From assembly GCA_963546405.1 (NCBI GenBank), contig CAUUNL010000047.1:1-12711 (forward strand): 12,711 bases of DNA, given 5' to 3'. The stretch comes from Abiotrophia defectiva_A (GTDB lineage Bacteria > Bacillota > Bacilli > Lactobacillales > Aerococcaceae). Positions 1 through 6,898 of the stretch are shown here, in pieces; position 1 is the first letter of the stretch, and each line of letters opens with the position of its first letter. The notes beneath the pieces were generated by a model. That model had not been told where the DNA came from. It did no database searches and worked only from the letters and a program-made list of their open reading frames with translations. The position numbers and the translations under genes are program-made.

Positions 1-94
1 ATTAGAATATCATGTATTTTGAATGAATACAAGTATTAAAGTAAGAAAAGGCCAATTTCTTGCTCCAAATGTTCGTAACGCGTAACAAATGGCA

Positions 95-129
95 TAATAA
101 AAAGGCTAGGAAATTCCTCCCTAGCCTTT
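95..129 (-). terminator. Rho-independent terminator after upp
   Basis: On the minus strand a perfect 10-bp stem is formed by AAAGGCTAGG (120-129) and CCTAGCCTTT (101-110) around a 9-nt loop (111-119). It is followed directly by a T-rich run (TTTTTATTAT). It starts 6 bases past the upp stop codon and closes the tdk-to-upp unit. The remaining bases 1-94 hold no convincing gene; they are probably the spacer before the next leftward gene, outside the window. Confidence 0.9.
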
Positions 130-134
130 CTTCC

Positions 135-773
135 TTATTTAGTACCAAAAATACGGTCACCCGCATCCCCAAGACCTGGCAAGATATAGCCGTGCTCATT
201 GAGGCGTTCATCTAGCGCCGCCATATAGATATCCACATCTGGATGCGCCGCCTGTAAAGCTGCTACCCCTTCTGGTGCAGCAACTAAACAAGAAAAGGTG
301 ATATTTTCTGGCTTGACACCATACTTTTTCATCAGAAGGTCTAGCGCAGCAATCGCTGAACCACCTGTCGCTAACATTGGATCCACCACAAAGACGCGAC
401 GTTCTTGAATGTCTTGCGGTAACTTAGCAAAGTACTCAATTGGCTCTAGGGTTTCGTGGTCACGATAGAGACCAATATGCCCCACACGTGCAGCAGGCAC
501 TAAGTCCAAAATCCCGTCGACCATGCCCAAGCCAGCTCTTAGGATTGGGATAATCGCCATTTTCTTACCAGCAATCCGCTTCTGAGTGGTCTCAACCAAT
601 GGCGTCTCGATGACCACATCTTCTACTGGTAAATCCCGTGTAATCTCATAGGCCATCAGCATAGAAATTTCATTGGTGACTTCGCGGAAGGCCTTGGTAG
701 AAGTGTTTTTATCACGAATAATGGTTAGTTTGTGCTGAATTAGCGGGTGATTAATTACGACGCATTTTGCCAT
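135..773 (-). CDS. upp: Uracil phosphoribosyltransferase
   Basis: This cytosolic pyrimidine-salvage enzyme makes UMP and pyrophosphate from uracil and PRPP. The 212-residue product is close to the usual 208-210. The PRPP-binding loop VVDPMLATGGSA is at residues 129-140. The C-terminal uracil-binding segment GYILPGLGDAGDR (195-207) is complete and ends in the family's usual IFGTK-type tail. The ATG has the Shine-Dalgarno sequence AAGGAGA (781-787) seven bases upstream. It lies 30 bp after glyA with no terminator between, so it is the last gene of that unit and is followed by a strong terminator. Seen: the motifs, length and spacing. Known for the family: the reaction and allosteric control by GTP in some bacteria. 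Nothing is odd about the gene. Confidence 0.97.
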   Translation of the reverse strand: MAKCVVINHPLIQHKLTIIRDKNTSTKAFREVTNEISMLMAYEITRDLPVEDVVIETPLVETTQKRIAGKKMAIIPILRAGLGMVDGILDLVPAARVGHIGLYRDHETLEPIEYFAKLPQDIQERRVFVVDPMLATGGSAIAALDLLMKKYGVKPENITFSCLVAAPEGVAALQAAHPDVDIYMAALDERLNEHGYILPGLGDAGDRIFGTK

Positions 774-803
774 CTTAGTCTCTCCTTTTCTGAGTCAATC
801 AAA

Positions 804-2033
804 TTAAGCTTGATAAAGTGGTAAGCCAGTAACGAGATCTTTGACTTCTTGGCGGATAGCTGCCAATTGGTCGTCAGAAGCTGTTAAAGTCTTGAGAATC
901 AGACGAGCAACAGTCTGAGCTTGCGCTTCTTTCATGCCACGTGTCGTAATAGCAGATGTCCCAATTCGAATACCACTTGGATCAATGAAGGAACGGCTGT
1001 CGTTAGGAATCGAATTCTTGTTAACGGTAATCCCTACTTGATCCAGACGCTCTTGAGCTTCTTTCCCTGTCACGCCTAGTGGTGTCACATCGAGATTGAA
1101 GAGGTGGTTATCCGTCCCACCAGACACAACCCGTAGAGGGCTGTCTAAGAAAACCTCTACCATGGCTTGAGCATTCTTAATCACCTGCGCTGCATAAGTC
1201 TTGAAACTTGGTTGCAATGCTTCCAAGAGTGCAACAGCCTTAGCTGCTACCACATGCTCCAACGGTCCCCCTTGAATACCTGGGAAGATGGCCATATTGA
1301 GTTGTTTAGCATACTGGGCCTTAGCTAAAATCAAGCCACCACGAGGACCTCGCAAAGTTTTATGGGTAGTGGTTGTTACCACATCAGCATAAGGTACTGG
1401 GTTAGGATGGAGACCTGCTGCTACTAAACCAGCGATGTGCGCCATATCCACGAAGTAAATAGCGCCTACCTTCTTAGCAATTTGACCAATACGTTCAAAG
1501 TCGATAGTCCGAGAATAAGCAGATGCCCCTGCAATAATCATCTTAGGTTTAACAGCTTCAGCTTGGGCTTCCAGTGCCTGATAATCAATCAATTCAGTGA
1601 CGGGGTCTACCCCATAAGCATGCATTTCATAAGACTGGCCGGAGAAATTGACGGGTGAACCATGCGTTAAGTGACCACCTTGTGATAGGTCCATACCTAA
1701 GACACGATCGCCTACATTAAGGAAAGCCCGATAAACAGCAAGGTTGGCAGATGAACCGGAGTGGGGTTGCACGTTGGCGTATTCTGCACCAAAAAGTTCT
1801 TTCGCTCGATCAATCGCTGCTTGTTCAATGACATCAATGTATTCACAGCCACCATAATAGCGTCGACCTGGATAACCTTCGGCGTATTTGTTGGTTAAGA
1901 CACTCCCTTGTGCCTTAAGGACTGCAGGTGATACAAAGTTTTCTGAGGCAATCAATTCAATTCCTTCTAATTGTCGCCGTTCTTCACGTTCAATAGTATC
2001 AAAAACCAAGGCATCATGTAATCTCTCAGTCAT
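804..2033 (-). CDS. glyA: Serine hydroxymethyltransferase
   Basis: This PLP enzyme converts serine and tetrahydrofolate to glycine and 5,10-methylene-THF, the main one-carbon source for thymidylate and purine synthesis. The 409-residue product has normal bacterial length. Visible landmarks are the N-terminal ELIASENF block (26-33), EGYPGRRYYGG (52-62), the cofactor-stacking His121 in GGHLTHG, Asp196 and His199 in VDMAH, and Lys225 in TTTTHKTLRGPRGG as the PLP-binding lysine. The ATG has the strong Shine-Dalgarno AAGGAGG (2040-2046) six bases upstream. A candidate promoter at the sua5 stop codon and a leader hairpin precede it, so glyA-upp can probably be transcribed apart from tdk-prfA-prmC-sua5. 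The product feeds the same dTMP pool that Tdk supplies by salvage. Confidence 0.98.
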   Translation of the reverse strand: MTERLHDALVFDTIEREERRQLEGIELIASENFVSPAVLKAQGSVLTNKYAEGYPGRRYYGGCEYIDVIEQAAIDRAKELFGAEYANVQPHSGSSANLAVYRAFLNVGDRVLGMDLSQGGHLTHGSPVNFSGQSYEMHAYGVDPVTELIDYQALEAQAEAVKPKMIIAGASAYSRTIDFERIGQIAKKVGAIYFVDMAHIAGLVAAGLHPNPVPYADVVTTTTHKTLRGPRGGLILAKAQYAKQLNMAIFPGIQGGPLEHVVAAKAVALLEALQPSFKTYAAQVIKNAQAMVEVFLDSPLRVVSGGTDNHLFNLDVTPLGVTGKEAQERLDQVGITVNKNSIPNDSRSFIDPSGIRIGTSAITTRGMKEAQAQTVARLILKTLTASDDQLAAIRQEVKDLVTGLPLYQA

Positions 2034-2049
2034 AGGTAACCTCCTTCTT

Positions 2050-2067
2050 GGTTGACTCTCGCCAACC
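2050..2067 (-). promoter_or_regulatory. Leader hairpin just upstream of the glyA ribosome-binding site
   Basis: On the minus strand GGTTGGC-GAGA-GTCAACC can fold into a 7-bp stem with one G-U pair, capped by a GNRA-type tetraloop. There is no T-tract after it, so it is not a terminator. If the promoter over 2083-2113 is used, the RNA would begin near 2076 and this hairpin would sit close to the 5' end, three bases before the AAGGAGG. Such 5' hairpins commonly stabilise mRNA. Whether this one does so, or binds something, is inference. Confidence 0.45.
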
Positions 2068-2082
2068 TATGTTCTGCTTATT

Positions 2083-2113
2083 ATTATAACATACTTGTGG
2101 CTGCTTTGTTCAA
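2083..2113 (-). promoter_or_regulatory. Candidate extended -10 promoter for glyA-upp
   Basis: On the minus strand the perfect -10 hexamer TATAAT (2083-2088) is preceded by TG in the extended -10 position (TGTTATAAT, 2083-2091). A weak -35, TTGAAC, is at 2108-2113 with a 19-bp spacer; TGAACA at 18 bp is an alternative. The extended -10 can compensate for a poor -35. The hexamer covers the sua5 stop codon TAA (2084-2086). Predicted transcription start is near 2076, giving a leader of about 43 bases. Confidence 0.55.
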
Positions 2114-3106
2114 CCGATTCATATAGGCATGATATTTTTCTGAATCTAAGGTTGCCTGCGCTAAAATCCAATCACAGCCACTCGCTTCTAAGGCCCGTAA
2201 ACCGGCATATAGTTGACGCGTCGCACTGACCGCATCATGAGGTTGACCTAAGGAATAAGTTGCCACAACTGGACTCTGATGACCCAAGGCCTGAATGATT
2301 GACTCATCAGCCAATAGCCCGACTTCCCCACCCTTGGCCACTAGCTTAGCCCGAAGTCTAGCTCTATCTTCAGTGGACTCAAACAAATAAACTTCTTGTT
2401 TAGGGCTATAATGGCGATACTTAACGCCTGGTGATTGGAGCTGCGGAGCAGCTAATTGCTCTGCGACTGAGAATTCTTGAACCTTTGGGCACACTTGAGC
2501 CAACATGGACTGAGTGATTGCACCTGGGCGGAGAATTACTAATCGGTCAGCCATAGGTCGGACTACAGTCGATTCAACTCCAATTTGGGCTTGATCCGTA
2601 TCGCCAGCCACTACGCCTGCAATCAGGCCATCAAAGTCTTGCATGACATGATCGACACTTGTAGGGCTAGGTTTACCTGATAAATTGGCACTCGGACCAA
2701 CTAAAGGCGTCCCTACTAAGTCAATTAGGCGTAAGGCCGACTGTTGATTTGGCATGCGGAAAGCAACCGTTTCTTGGCCATTATTAACGTTTGCCGGAAA
2801 AACACCAGGCTTAACAGGCAGAATAATGGTTAAAGGGCCTGGCCAAAAGCGCTCCATTAAATCCTTAGCCAATTTAGGCACCTCTGCCGCATAGTCAAAG
2901 ACTTGTTGGGCATCCTTGACATGAACAATGAGTGGGTTATCACTAGGACGACCTTTTGCTTGAAAGACCTTAGCAACTGCTTGTTCCTTAGTCGCGATGG
3001 CGCCTAAACCATAAACTGTCTCGGTAGGAAAGGCGACTAGCTCACCTCTTCTTAAGAGAGCGGCCGCTTCATCCAATTCTCCCAAACGAAATTTCTTGGT
3101 TAACAT
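2084..3106 (-). CDS. ywlC: L-threonylcarbamoyladenylate synthase (Sua5/YwlC type)
   Basis: This enzyme makes threonylcarbamoyl-AMP from threonine, bicarbonate and ATP, the first step of t6A modification at position 37 of ANN-decoding tRNAs. At 340 residues it is the long two-domain Sua5 form, not the short TsaC form. The YrdC-like catalytic domain covers about 1-205, with FPTETVYGLGA (26-36), KGRPSDNPL (51-59), SANLSG (139-144), ESTVV (178-182) and RPG (193-195). A linker with SPGVKYRHYSP (225-235) leads to the C-terminal Sua5 domain, which ends in the typical YMNRLNKAA. An in-frame TGA at 3116-3118 rules out a longer start, so ATG 3106 stands. Its best Shine-Dalgarno is 13 bases away and inside a small hairpin, which suggests weak or coupled initiation after prmC. 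A glyA promoter overlaps the 3' end. Confidence 0.95.
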   Translation of the reverse strand: MLTKKFRLGELDEAAALLRRGELVAFPTETVYGLGAIATKEQAVAKVFQAKGRPSDNPLIVHVKDAQQVFDYAAEVPKLAKDLMERFWPGPLTIILPVKPGVFPANVNNGQETVAFRMPNQQSALRLIDLVGTPLVGPSANLSGKPSPTSVDHVMQDFDGLIAGVVAGDTDQAQIGVESTVVRPMADRLVILRPGAITQSMLAQVCPKVQEFSVAEQLAAPQLQSPGVKYRHYSPKQEVYLFESTEDRARLRAKLVAKGGEVGLLADESIIQALGHQSPVVATYSLGQPHDAVSATRQLYAGLRALEASGCDWILAQATLDSEKYHAYMNRLNKAATSML

Positions 3107-3109
3107 CTT

Positions 3110-3126
3110 AGGAGGTCATCTCCTTT
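3110..3126 (-). promoter_or_regulatory. Hairpin-sequestered, long-spaced ribosome-binding site of sua5
   Basis: On the minus strand AAAGGAG (3120-3126) is the only good Shine-Dalgarno before the sua5 ATG (3104-3106), and GGAG is 13 bases from it, longer than the usual 5-9. The sequence AGGAG-ATGAC-CTCCT (3110-3124) can pair the site with itself in a 5-bp stem. The prmC stop TGA (3126-3128) touches the site, so ribosomes finishing prmC would open the stem. Folding the hairpin would also bring the site nearer the ATG. Both effects are inference. Confidence 0.45.
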
Positions 3127-3989
3127 CATTCATTAATCTCTACTTGGACATAGCGGTCTTGGCCATTCAAATCCTGATGGCAACTAACCTTAGCTGGTGG
3201 GAAGGCTCGACGAAAAATATCTACGACCGCCTGACCTTGTCGGAAACCAATCTCTAGAATCAAGCAAGCCCTTGGCTTGAGATAGGGCCTAATTTGCTTA
3301 GCCAGTTGGCGATAGAAAGCCAAGCCCCCTTGCTCAGCAAACAAGGCCATAGACGGCTCATAGCGTTTAACCGACTCATCCATTAAATCTAATTCTGTCT
3401 CACTAATATAAGGAGGATTGGATACCACTAAATCGTAGGTTCGATCTTGAGGCAAGCCTTGACAGACATCCGTCACCAACCAATCAACAGTGGCCTGAAG
3501 ACTTATGCCATTTTCTTTGGCAATAGCTAAGGCTTCAGGCGATAAATCGCCCGCGGTCAATTGAAGTTGTGGATGACGCAAAGCCAAACTAATGGCTAGA
3601 ATACCAGATCCCGTCCCTAAATCCAGAGCTTGACTAGCATCAGGATGCTTTTCTAACCAAGAGGCTGCTAAATCTAAGATACCTGCCGTATCTTCCCGTG
3701 GAATTAAGACGGCTGGTGTCACCTTAAAACGGCGACCATCAAAGTCTTCATAACCCAGAATATACTGCAAGGGCTCATGCGTCACCAGGCGTTCTAAAAC
3801 CTCTTGAAAAGTCTCATAGTCTTCCTGGTTAGGAACCTGATGAAGCTGTCTGACCAAATCGGCTAAAGTCCAATCAAAGATACGCAACCAATAAGACTGG
3901 GACAGACTGCCATCAAACCCTCTTTTTTCCAAAAAAACTGAAGCACTCTTGAGTACTTCAGCCAGGCTTGCATTAGATTTGAGGGCCAT
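3126..3989 (-). CDS. prmC: Release factor glutamine methyltransferase
   Basis: PrmC (HemK) uses S-adenosylmethionine to N5-methylate the glutamine of the GGQ motif of release factors, which raises termination efficiency. From ATG 3989 the product is 287 residues, the usual size. The N-terminal helical substrate-recognition domain covers about 1-90. The Rossmann methyltransferase domain carries the SAM-binding loop DLGTGSGI (123-130) and the diagnostic NPPY (191-194). VLIPRED (94-100) corresponds to the common LIPRPET block. The frame is open to a TTG at 4019, but ATG 3989 is preferred because GGAGG (3996-4000) lies six bases upstream and it gives the normal N-terminus. The start overlaps the end of prfA by 17 bp, so translation is coupled to that of its own substrate protein. 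No terminator separates them. Confidence 0.95.
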   Translation of the reverse strand: MALKSNASLAEVLKSASVFLEKRGFDGSLSQSYWLRIFDWTLADLVRQLHQVPNQEDYETFQEVLERLVTHEPLQYILGYEDFDGRRFKVTPAVLIPREDTAGILDLAASWLEKHPDASQALDLGTGSGILAISLALRHPQLQLTAGDLSPEALAIAKENGISLQATVDWLVTDVCQGLPQDRTYDLVVSNPPYISETELDLMDESVKRYEPSMALFAEQGGLAFYRQLAKQIRPYLKPRACLILEIGFRQGQAVVDIFRRAFPPAKVSCHQDLNGQDRYVQVEINE

Positions 3990-5052
3990 TGAGCTCCTCC
4001 AATTTTTGGGTTTGGTCAAACAGAACTAACCCGTCGATAATTTCATCTAATTTCCCCGACATAATGGCATCGAGTTGTTGAATAGTTAAGCCAATGCGGT
4101 GGTCAGTTACCCGGTTTTGTGGGTAGTTATAGGTCCGAATCCGTTCAGAACGGTCACCTGTACCAACAGCTAATTTACGGTTGGAGTCATATTCTGCTTG
4201 AGCTTCTGATTGGAGCATGTCATAGACACGAGCACGCAAGACTTTCATGGCCTTCTCCCGGTTCTTAAGTTGGCTCCGTTCATCTTGCATCGCAACGACG
4301 ACGCCAGTTGGCAAGTGAGTCAATCGAACAGCAGAAGCAGTCTTGTTGACGTGCTGACCGCCGGCCCCACTGGCATGGTAGATATCTACCCGGATGTCGG
4401 CATCCTTAAGGTCTAGGTCGACTTCTTCTGCCTCAGGCATCACAACTACAGTTGCGGTAGAGGTATGCACACGGCCTTGAGATTCCGTCTCGGGTACCCG
4501 TTGAACACGGTGAGCCCCGTTTTCGAATTTAAGCTTGCTATAAACCTTATGCCCTGTAATCATGAGGCTGACTTCCTTATAGCCTCCGATACCGGTAATA
4601 TTAGCATCTAAGACTTCAACCTTCCAACCTTGACTGTCAGCGTATCGCGTATACATATTGAGTAGGTCACCGGCAAAGAGTTGCGCTTCATCCCCACCCG
4701 CTGCACCGCGGATTTCCATGATAATATTTTTGCCATCATTTGGATCTTCAGGCAACATCATAACTTTAATTTCTTCTTCTAGACGAGGTTTTTCAGCCTT
4801 TAATTCTGCCAATTCCATTTTAGCCAATTCAGCCATATCAGCGTCTAAGCCTTCACCTAGCATATCTTCGGTATCTTTAATTTCTTGTTGGACCTGCTTG
4901 TAGCGTTTGATCTTTGCTACCTTAGGGCTCAGGTCCGATTCTTCAATAGTCAGTTCCCGCAAACGTTTGGAGTCCGAGATGACTTCTGGGTCACTGAGTA
5001 ATTCGTGTAATTCCTCAAAACGAAAAATGAGGGCATCCAATTGTTCAAACAT
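3973..5052 (-). CDS. prfA: Peptide chain release factor 1
   Basis: RF1 recognises UAA and UAG in the ribosomal A site and triggers peptidyl-tRNA hydrolysis. The 359-residue product matches the family. The anticodon-like PxT tripeptide is P187-E188-T189 in RVPETESQGR, which supports RF1 over RF2. The catalytic GGQ is at 231-233 in ASGAGGQHVNK. The N-terminal domain (about 1-105) is rich in charged helices, as expected. The ATG has AAAGGAG (5059-5065) six bases upstream, and this site overlaps the tdk stop codon (5064-5066), so the gene is tightly linked to tdk. Its 3' end contains the prmC ribosome-binding site and start, and prmC encodes the enzyme that methylates Gln233. The gene's own stop codon is TAA, one of the two codons RF1 reads. 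Confidence 0.98.
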   Translation of the reverse strand: MFEQLDALIFRFEELHELLSDPEVISDSKRLRELTIEESDLSPKVAKIKRYKQVQQEIKDTEDMLGEGLDADMAELAKMELAELKAEKPRLEEEIKVMMLPEDPNDGKNIIMEIRGAAGGDEAQLFAGDLLNMYTRYADSQGWKVEVLDANITGIGGYKEVSLMITGHKVYSKLKFENGAHRVQRVPETESQGRVHTSTATVVVMPEAEEVDLDLKDADIRVDIYHASGAGGQHVNKTASAVRLTHLPTGVVVAMQDERSQLKNREKAMKVLRARVYDMLQSEAQAEYDSNRKLAVGTGDRSERIRTYNYPQNRVTDHRIGLTIQQLDAIMSGKLDEIIDGLVLFDQTQKLEELNGPQI

Positions 5053-5063
5053 AGTGGTCTCCT

Positions 5064-5639
5064 TTACTTAATTAATCCGGGATTCTTGTAACAGCGACGG
5101 CAAACCGGGTAGTAAGACTCGTTGCCCCCGATTTGAATTTGTTCACCTTCATAAACAGGCTTGCCATCTGAAATCCGCAAATTCATTATGGCCTTGCGGT
5201 GGCAGAACCAACAGATGGTTTTAATTTCTTCAATCTTATCAGCGTAGAGCAAGAGATATTTTGACCCTTCAAAAAGTTCATTGGTAAAGTCATTTTTAAG
5301 GCCAAAGCACATGACTGGAATATCAAGTTCATCCACTACTCGTGCTAGCTGCAAAATGTGTTCTTTGCTGAGAAATTGCGATTCGTCAATTAAGATGCAG
5401 TAACGCTTAGGCGTCAAATCCTTAATGGTCTCAAATAGGTCCATGTCCTCTGTAATAGGCGTGGCCTGGCGTTGAAAACCTGCCCGACTATTGACAATTC
5501 CTACATCAACGCGCGTATCAATGGCACTGGTAAAAAGTTCAACCGGTTTATTTTGTTCTTCGTAGTTATGGGCCACCTTAATAATCTCAATCGATTTCCC
5601 ACTATTCATGGCGCCATACTTAAAATAAAACTGTGCCAC
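5064..5639 (-). CDS. tdk: Thymidine kinase (type II, zinc-binding)
   Basis: This salvage enzyme phosphorylates thymidine with ATP to dTMP in the cytosol. From the GTG at 5639 the product is 191 residues beginning MAQFYFKYGAMNSGKS, which matches the family N-terminus. The P-loop GAMNSGKS is at 9-16, the catalytic base is Glu86 in DESQF, and the structural zinc is held by Cys143, Cys146, Cys180 and Cys183. The frame is open up to 5717, but those upstream codons lie in the promoter. An ATG at 5648 overlaps the Shine-Dalgarno itself (AGAAAGGA, 5648-5655). GTG 5639 sits eight bases after that site, so it is the likely start. The gene is first in the tdk-prfA-prmC-sua5 unit and 11 bp from prfA. Confidence 0.96.
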   Translation of the reverse strand: MAQFYFKYGAMNSGKSIEIIKVAHNYEEQNKPVELFTSAIDTRVDVGIVNSRAGFQRQATPITEDMDLFETIKDLTPKRYCILIDESQFLSKEHILQLARVVDELDIPVMCFGLKNDFTNELFEGSKYLLLYADKIEEIKTICWFCHRKAIMNLRISDGKPVYEGEQIQIGGNESYYPVCRRCYKNPGLIK

Positions 5640-5647
5640 GCTAAGCA

Positions 5648-5655
5648 TCCTTTCT
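5648..5655 (-). promoter_or_regulatory. Ribosome-binding site that fixes a GTG start for tdk
   Basis: On the minus strand AGAAAGGA lies eight bases before GTG 5637-5639. The nearest ATG (5646-5648) shares a base with this site and so cannot be served by it. The protein homology also begins at the GTG. Confidence 0.7.
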
Positions 5656-5695
5656 TGGGTATTTTTAAGCGCAAATTTCACTGTCCCAACTAGTA

Positions 5696-5724
5696 ATAAT
5701 AAGGGAAAAGAGCTCAATAGTCAA
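5696..5724 (-). promoter_or_regulatory. Sigma-A-type promoter of the tdk operon
   Basis: On the minus strand TTGACT (5719-5724, five of six consensus) and TATTAT (5696-5701, five of six) are separated by exactly 17 bp. The predicted start is near 5689, giving a leader of about 50 bases to GTG 5639. It lies after the ilvE terminator, so it opens a new unit. A self-complementary GCTAGCTAGC (5741-5750) sits 16 bp upstream of the -35. Confidence 0.75.
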
Positions 5725-5798
5725 TCAAAGAATCAGCAAAGCTAGCTAGCTCAACCCATCTGAAATTCTATCCTTCTGAACCTATAATTTTTCCATTA

Positions 5799-5826
5799 CA
5801 AAAAGGCAGGAACTTGAGTTCCTGCC
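5799..5826 (-). terminator. Rho-independent terminator after ilvE
   Basis: On the minus strand GGCAGGAACT (5817-5826) and AGTTCCTGCC (5805-5814) are perfect inverted repeats. They form a stem of at least 9 bp with a small loop, followed by TTTTTG. It starts 13 bases after the ilvE stop codon and separates ilvE from tdk. Confidence 0.9.
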
Positions 5827-5838
5827 CCTTAATCCTGA

Positions 5839-6870
5839 TTATTTAACTGGTACTTTTTGAATCCAGCCTTCTGGAGCTTCAACATCTCCGTATTGGATGC
5901 CCACTAATTCATCATAAAGACGTTTAGTGATTGGCCCCACTTCTGTTTCAGAATGGAAGACATACTTCTTATCACCAACTGTGATTGAGCCAACTGGGCT
6001 GATAACGGCAGCCGTCCCACAAGCGCCCGCTTCTACGTATTGATCTAATTGATCAACATACACATCGCCTTCTTCAACTTCCAAGCCCAAGCGTTCTTTG
6101 GCTAAATATAAGAGTGAATACTTGGTAATAGATGGCAAGATAGAAGGAGATAATGGCGTAACGAATTTGTTATCCTTAGTAATCCCGAAGAAGTTAGCTG
6201 CCCCGACTTCCTCAATCTTAGTCTTGGTTGCTGGGTCTAAATAAATAGCATCAGCATAACCTTCTAATTTTGCCTTTTTGCCAGGATAAAGACTAGCCGC
6301 GTAGTTACCTGCCACCTTAGCAGCACCAGTCCCTTGAGGTGCTGCCCGGTCATAATCCGATACAACAAAGTTACTTGGCGTTAATCCACCCTTGAAGTAG
6401 GCACCTACAGGAGATACATAAATTCCGAAGAGGTACTCATCTGCAGGTGAAACCCCAATTGATGCACCTAAGCCGATGAGGAAAGGACGGATATAAAGTG
6501 TCGCGCCTGATTCATAAGGTGGCACCCAATCCGCATTTGCCGCTACCACTTCTTTTACTGCTTCAACAAACCAATCCTCTGGGTAGGCTGGCATCAAGAG
6601 ACGCTCAGCAGAACGGCGCATACGCGCCGCATTTTGATCAACGCGGAAAAGGTTAATCTCACCAGATTTAGTGCGGTAAGCCTTCAAACCTTCAAAACAT
6701 GTTTGACCATAGTGTAAAACGTTAGCCGCTTCACTCATGGTAATGGTGGCATCTTCTGTAATGCCGCCCTTTTCCCAAGCACCATTACGGTAGTATGCAC
6801 GGTAACGTTTGCCCGTATCAGTATAGCCAAAACCTAAGTTATTCCAATCCATTTGTTCTGGTGTTGTCAT
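5839..6870 (-). CDS. ilvE: Branched-chain amino acid aminotransferase
   Basis: This class IV PLP aminotransferase interconverts leucine, isoleucine and valine with their 2-keto acids using glutamate/2-oxoglutarate. The 343-residue product fits the longer BCAT group typical of Firmicutes. Landmarks are YGQTCFEGLKAYR (54-66), YIRPFLIG (126-133), the PLP lysine Lys185 in AAKVAGNYA, and Glu221 in EVGAANFF, which contacts the cofactor ring nitrogen. GACGTAA (282-288) is the C-terminal phosphate-binding region. The ATG has GGAGG eight bases upstream. It follows the EIIC-like gene by 28 bp with no terminator between, and no other ilv or leu gene is nearby. The CodY-like box before that unit agrees with control by branched-chain amino acids, as is known for this enzyme in several Firmicutes. 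Confidence 0.95.
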   Translation of the reverse strand: MTTPEQMDWNNLGFGYTDTGKRYRAYYRNGAWEKGGITEDATITMSEAANVLHYGQTCFEGLKAYRTKSGEINLFRVDQNAARMRRSAERLLMPAYPEDWFVEAVKEVVAANADWVPPYESGATLYIRPFLIGLGASIGVSPADEYLFGIYVSPVGAYFKGGLTPSNFVVSDYDRAAPQGTGAAKVAGNYAASLYPGKKAKLEGYADAIYLDPATKTKIEEVGAANFFGITKDNKFVTPLSPSILPSITKYSLLYLAKERLGLEVEEGDVYVDQLDQYVEAGACGTAAVISPVGSITVGDKKYVFHSETEVGPITKRLYDELVGIQYGDVEAPEGWIQKVPVK

Positions 6871-6898
6871 TGTCTATTCCTCCAATATAATAATGAGA

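Noticed and set aside
4..32. Minus-strand promoter TTGTAT-17-TATTCT for a gene beyond the left edge
   Set aside because: Only seven of twelve consensus bases match and the downstream gene is outside the window, so it cannot be supported.
68..80. PurBox-like sequence CGTTACGAACATT on the minus strand
   Set aside because: It matches the consensus core CGAAC but misses three positions and lies after the upp terminator with no purine gene in view.
2..211. Open frame of 69 codons on the minus strand overlapping the end of upp
   Set aside because: It runs through the upp terminator and the upp coding region in another frame and has no recognisable protein features.
3108..3119. Three-codon minicistron ATG-ACC-TCC-TAA before sua5
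   Set aside because: Its ATG directly abuts the Shine-Dalgarno with no spacing, so initiation there is unlikely.
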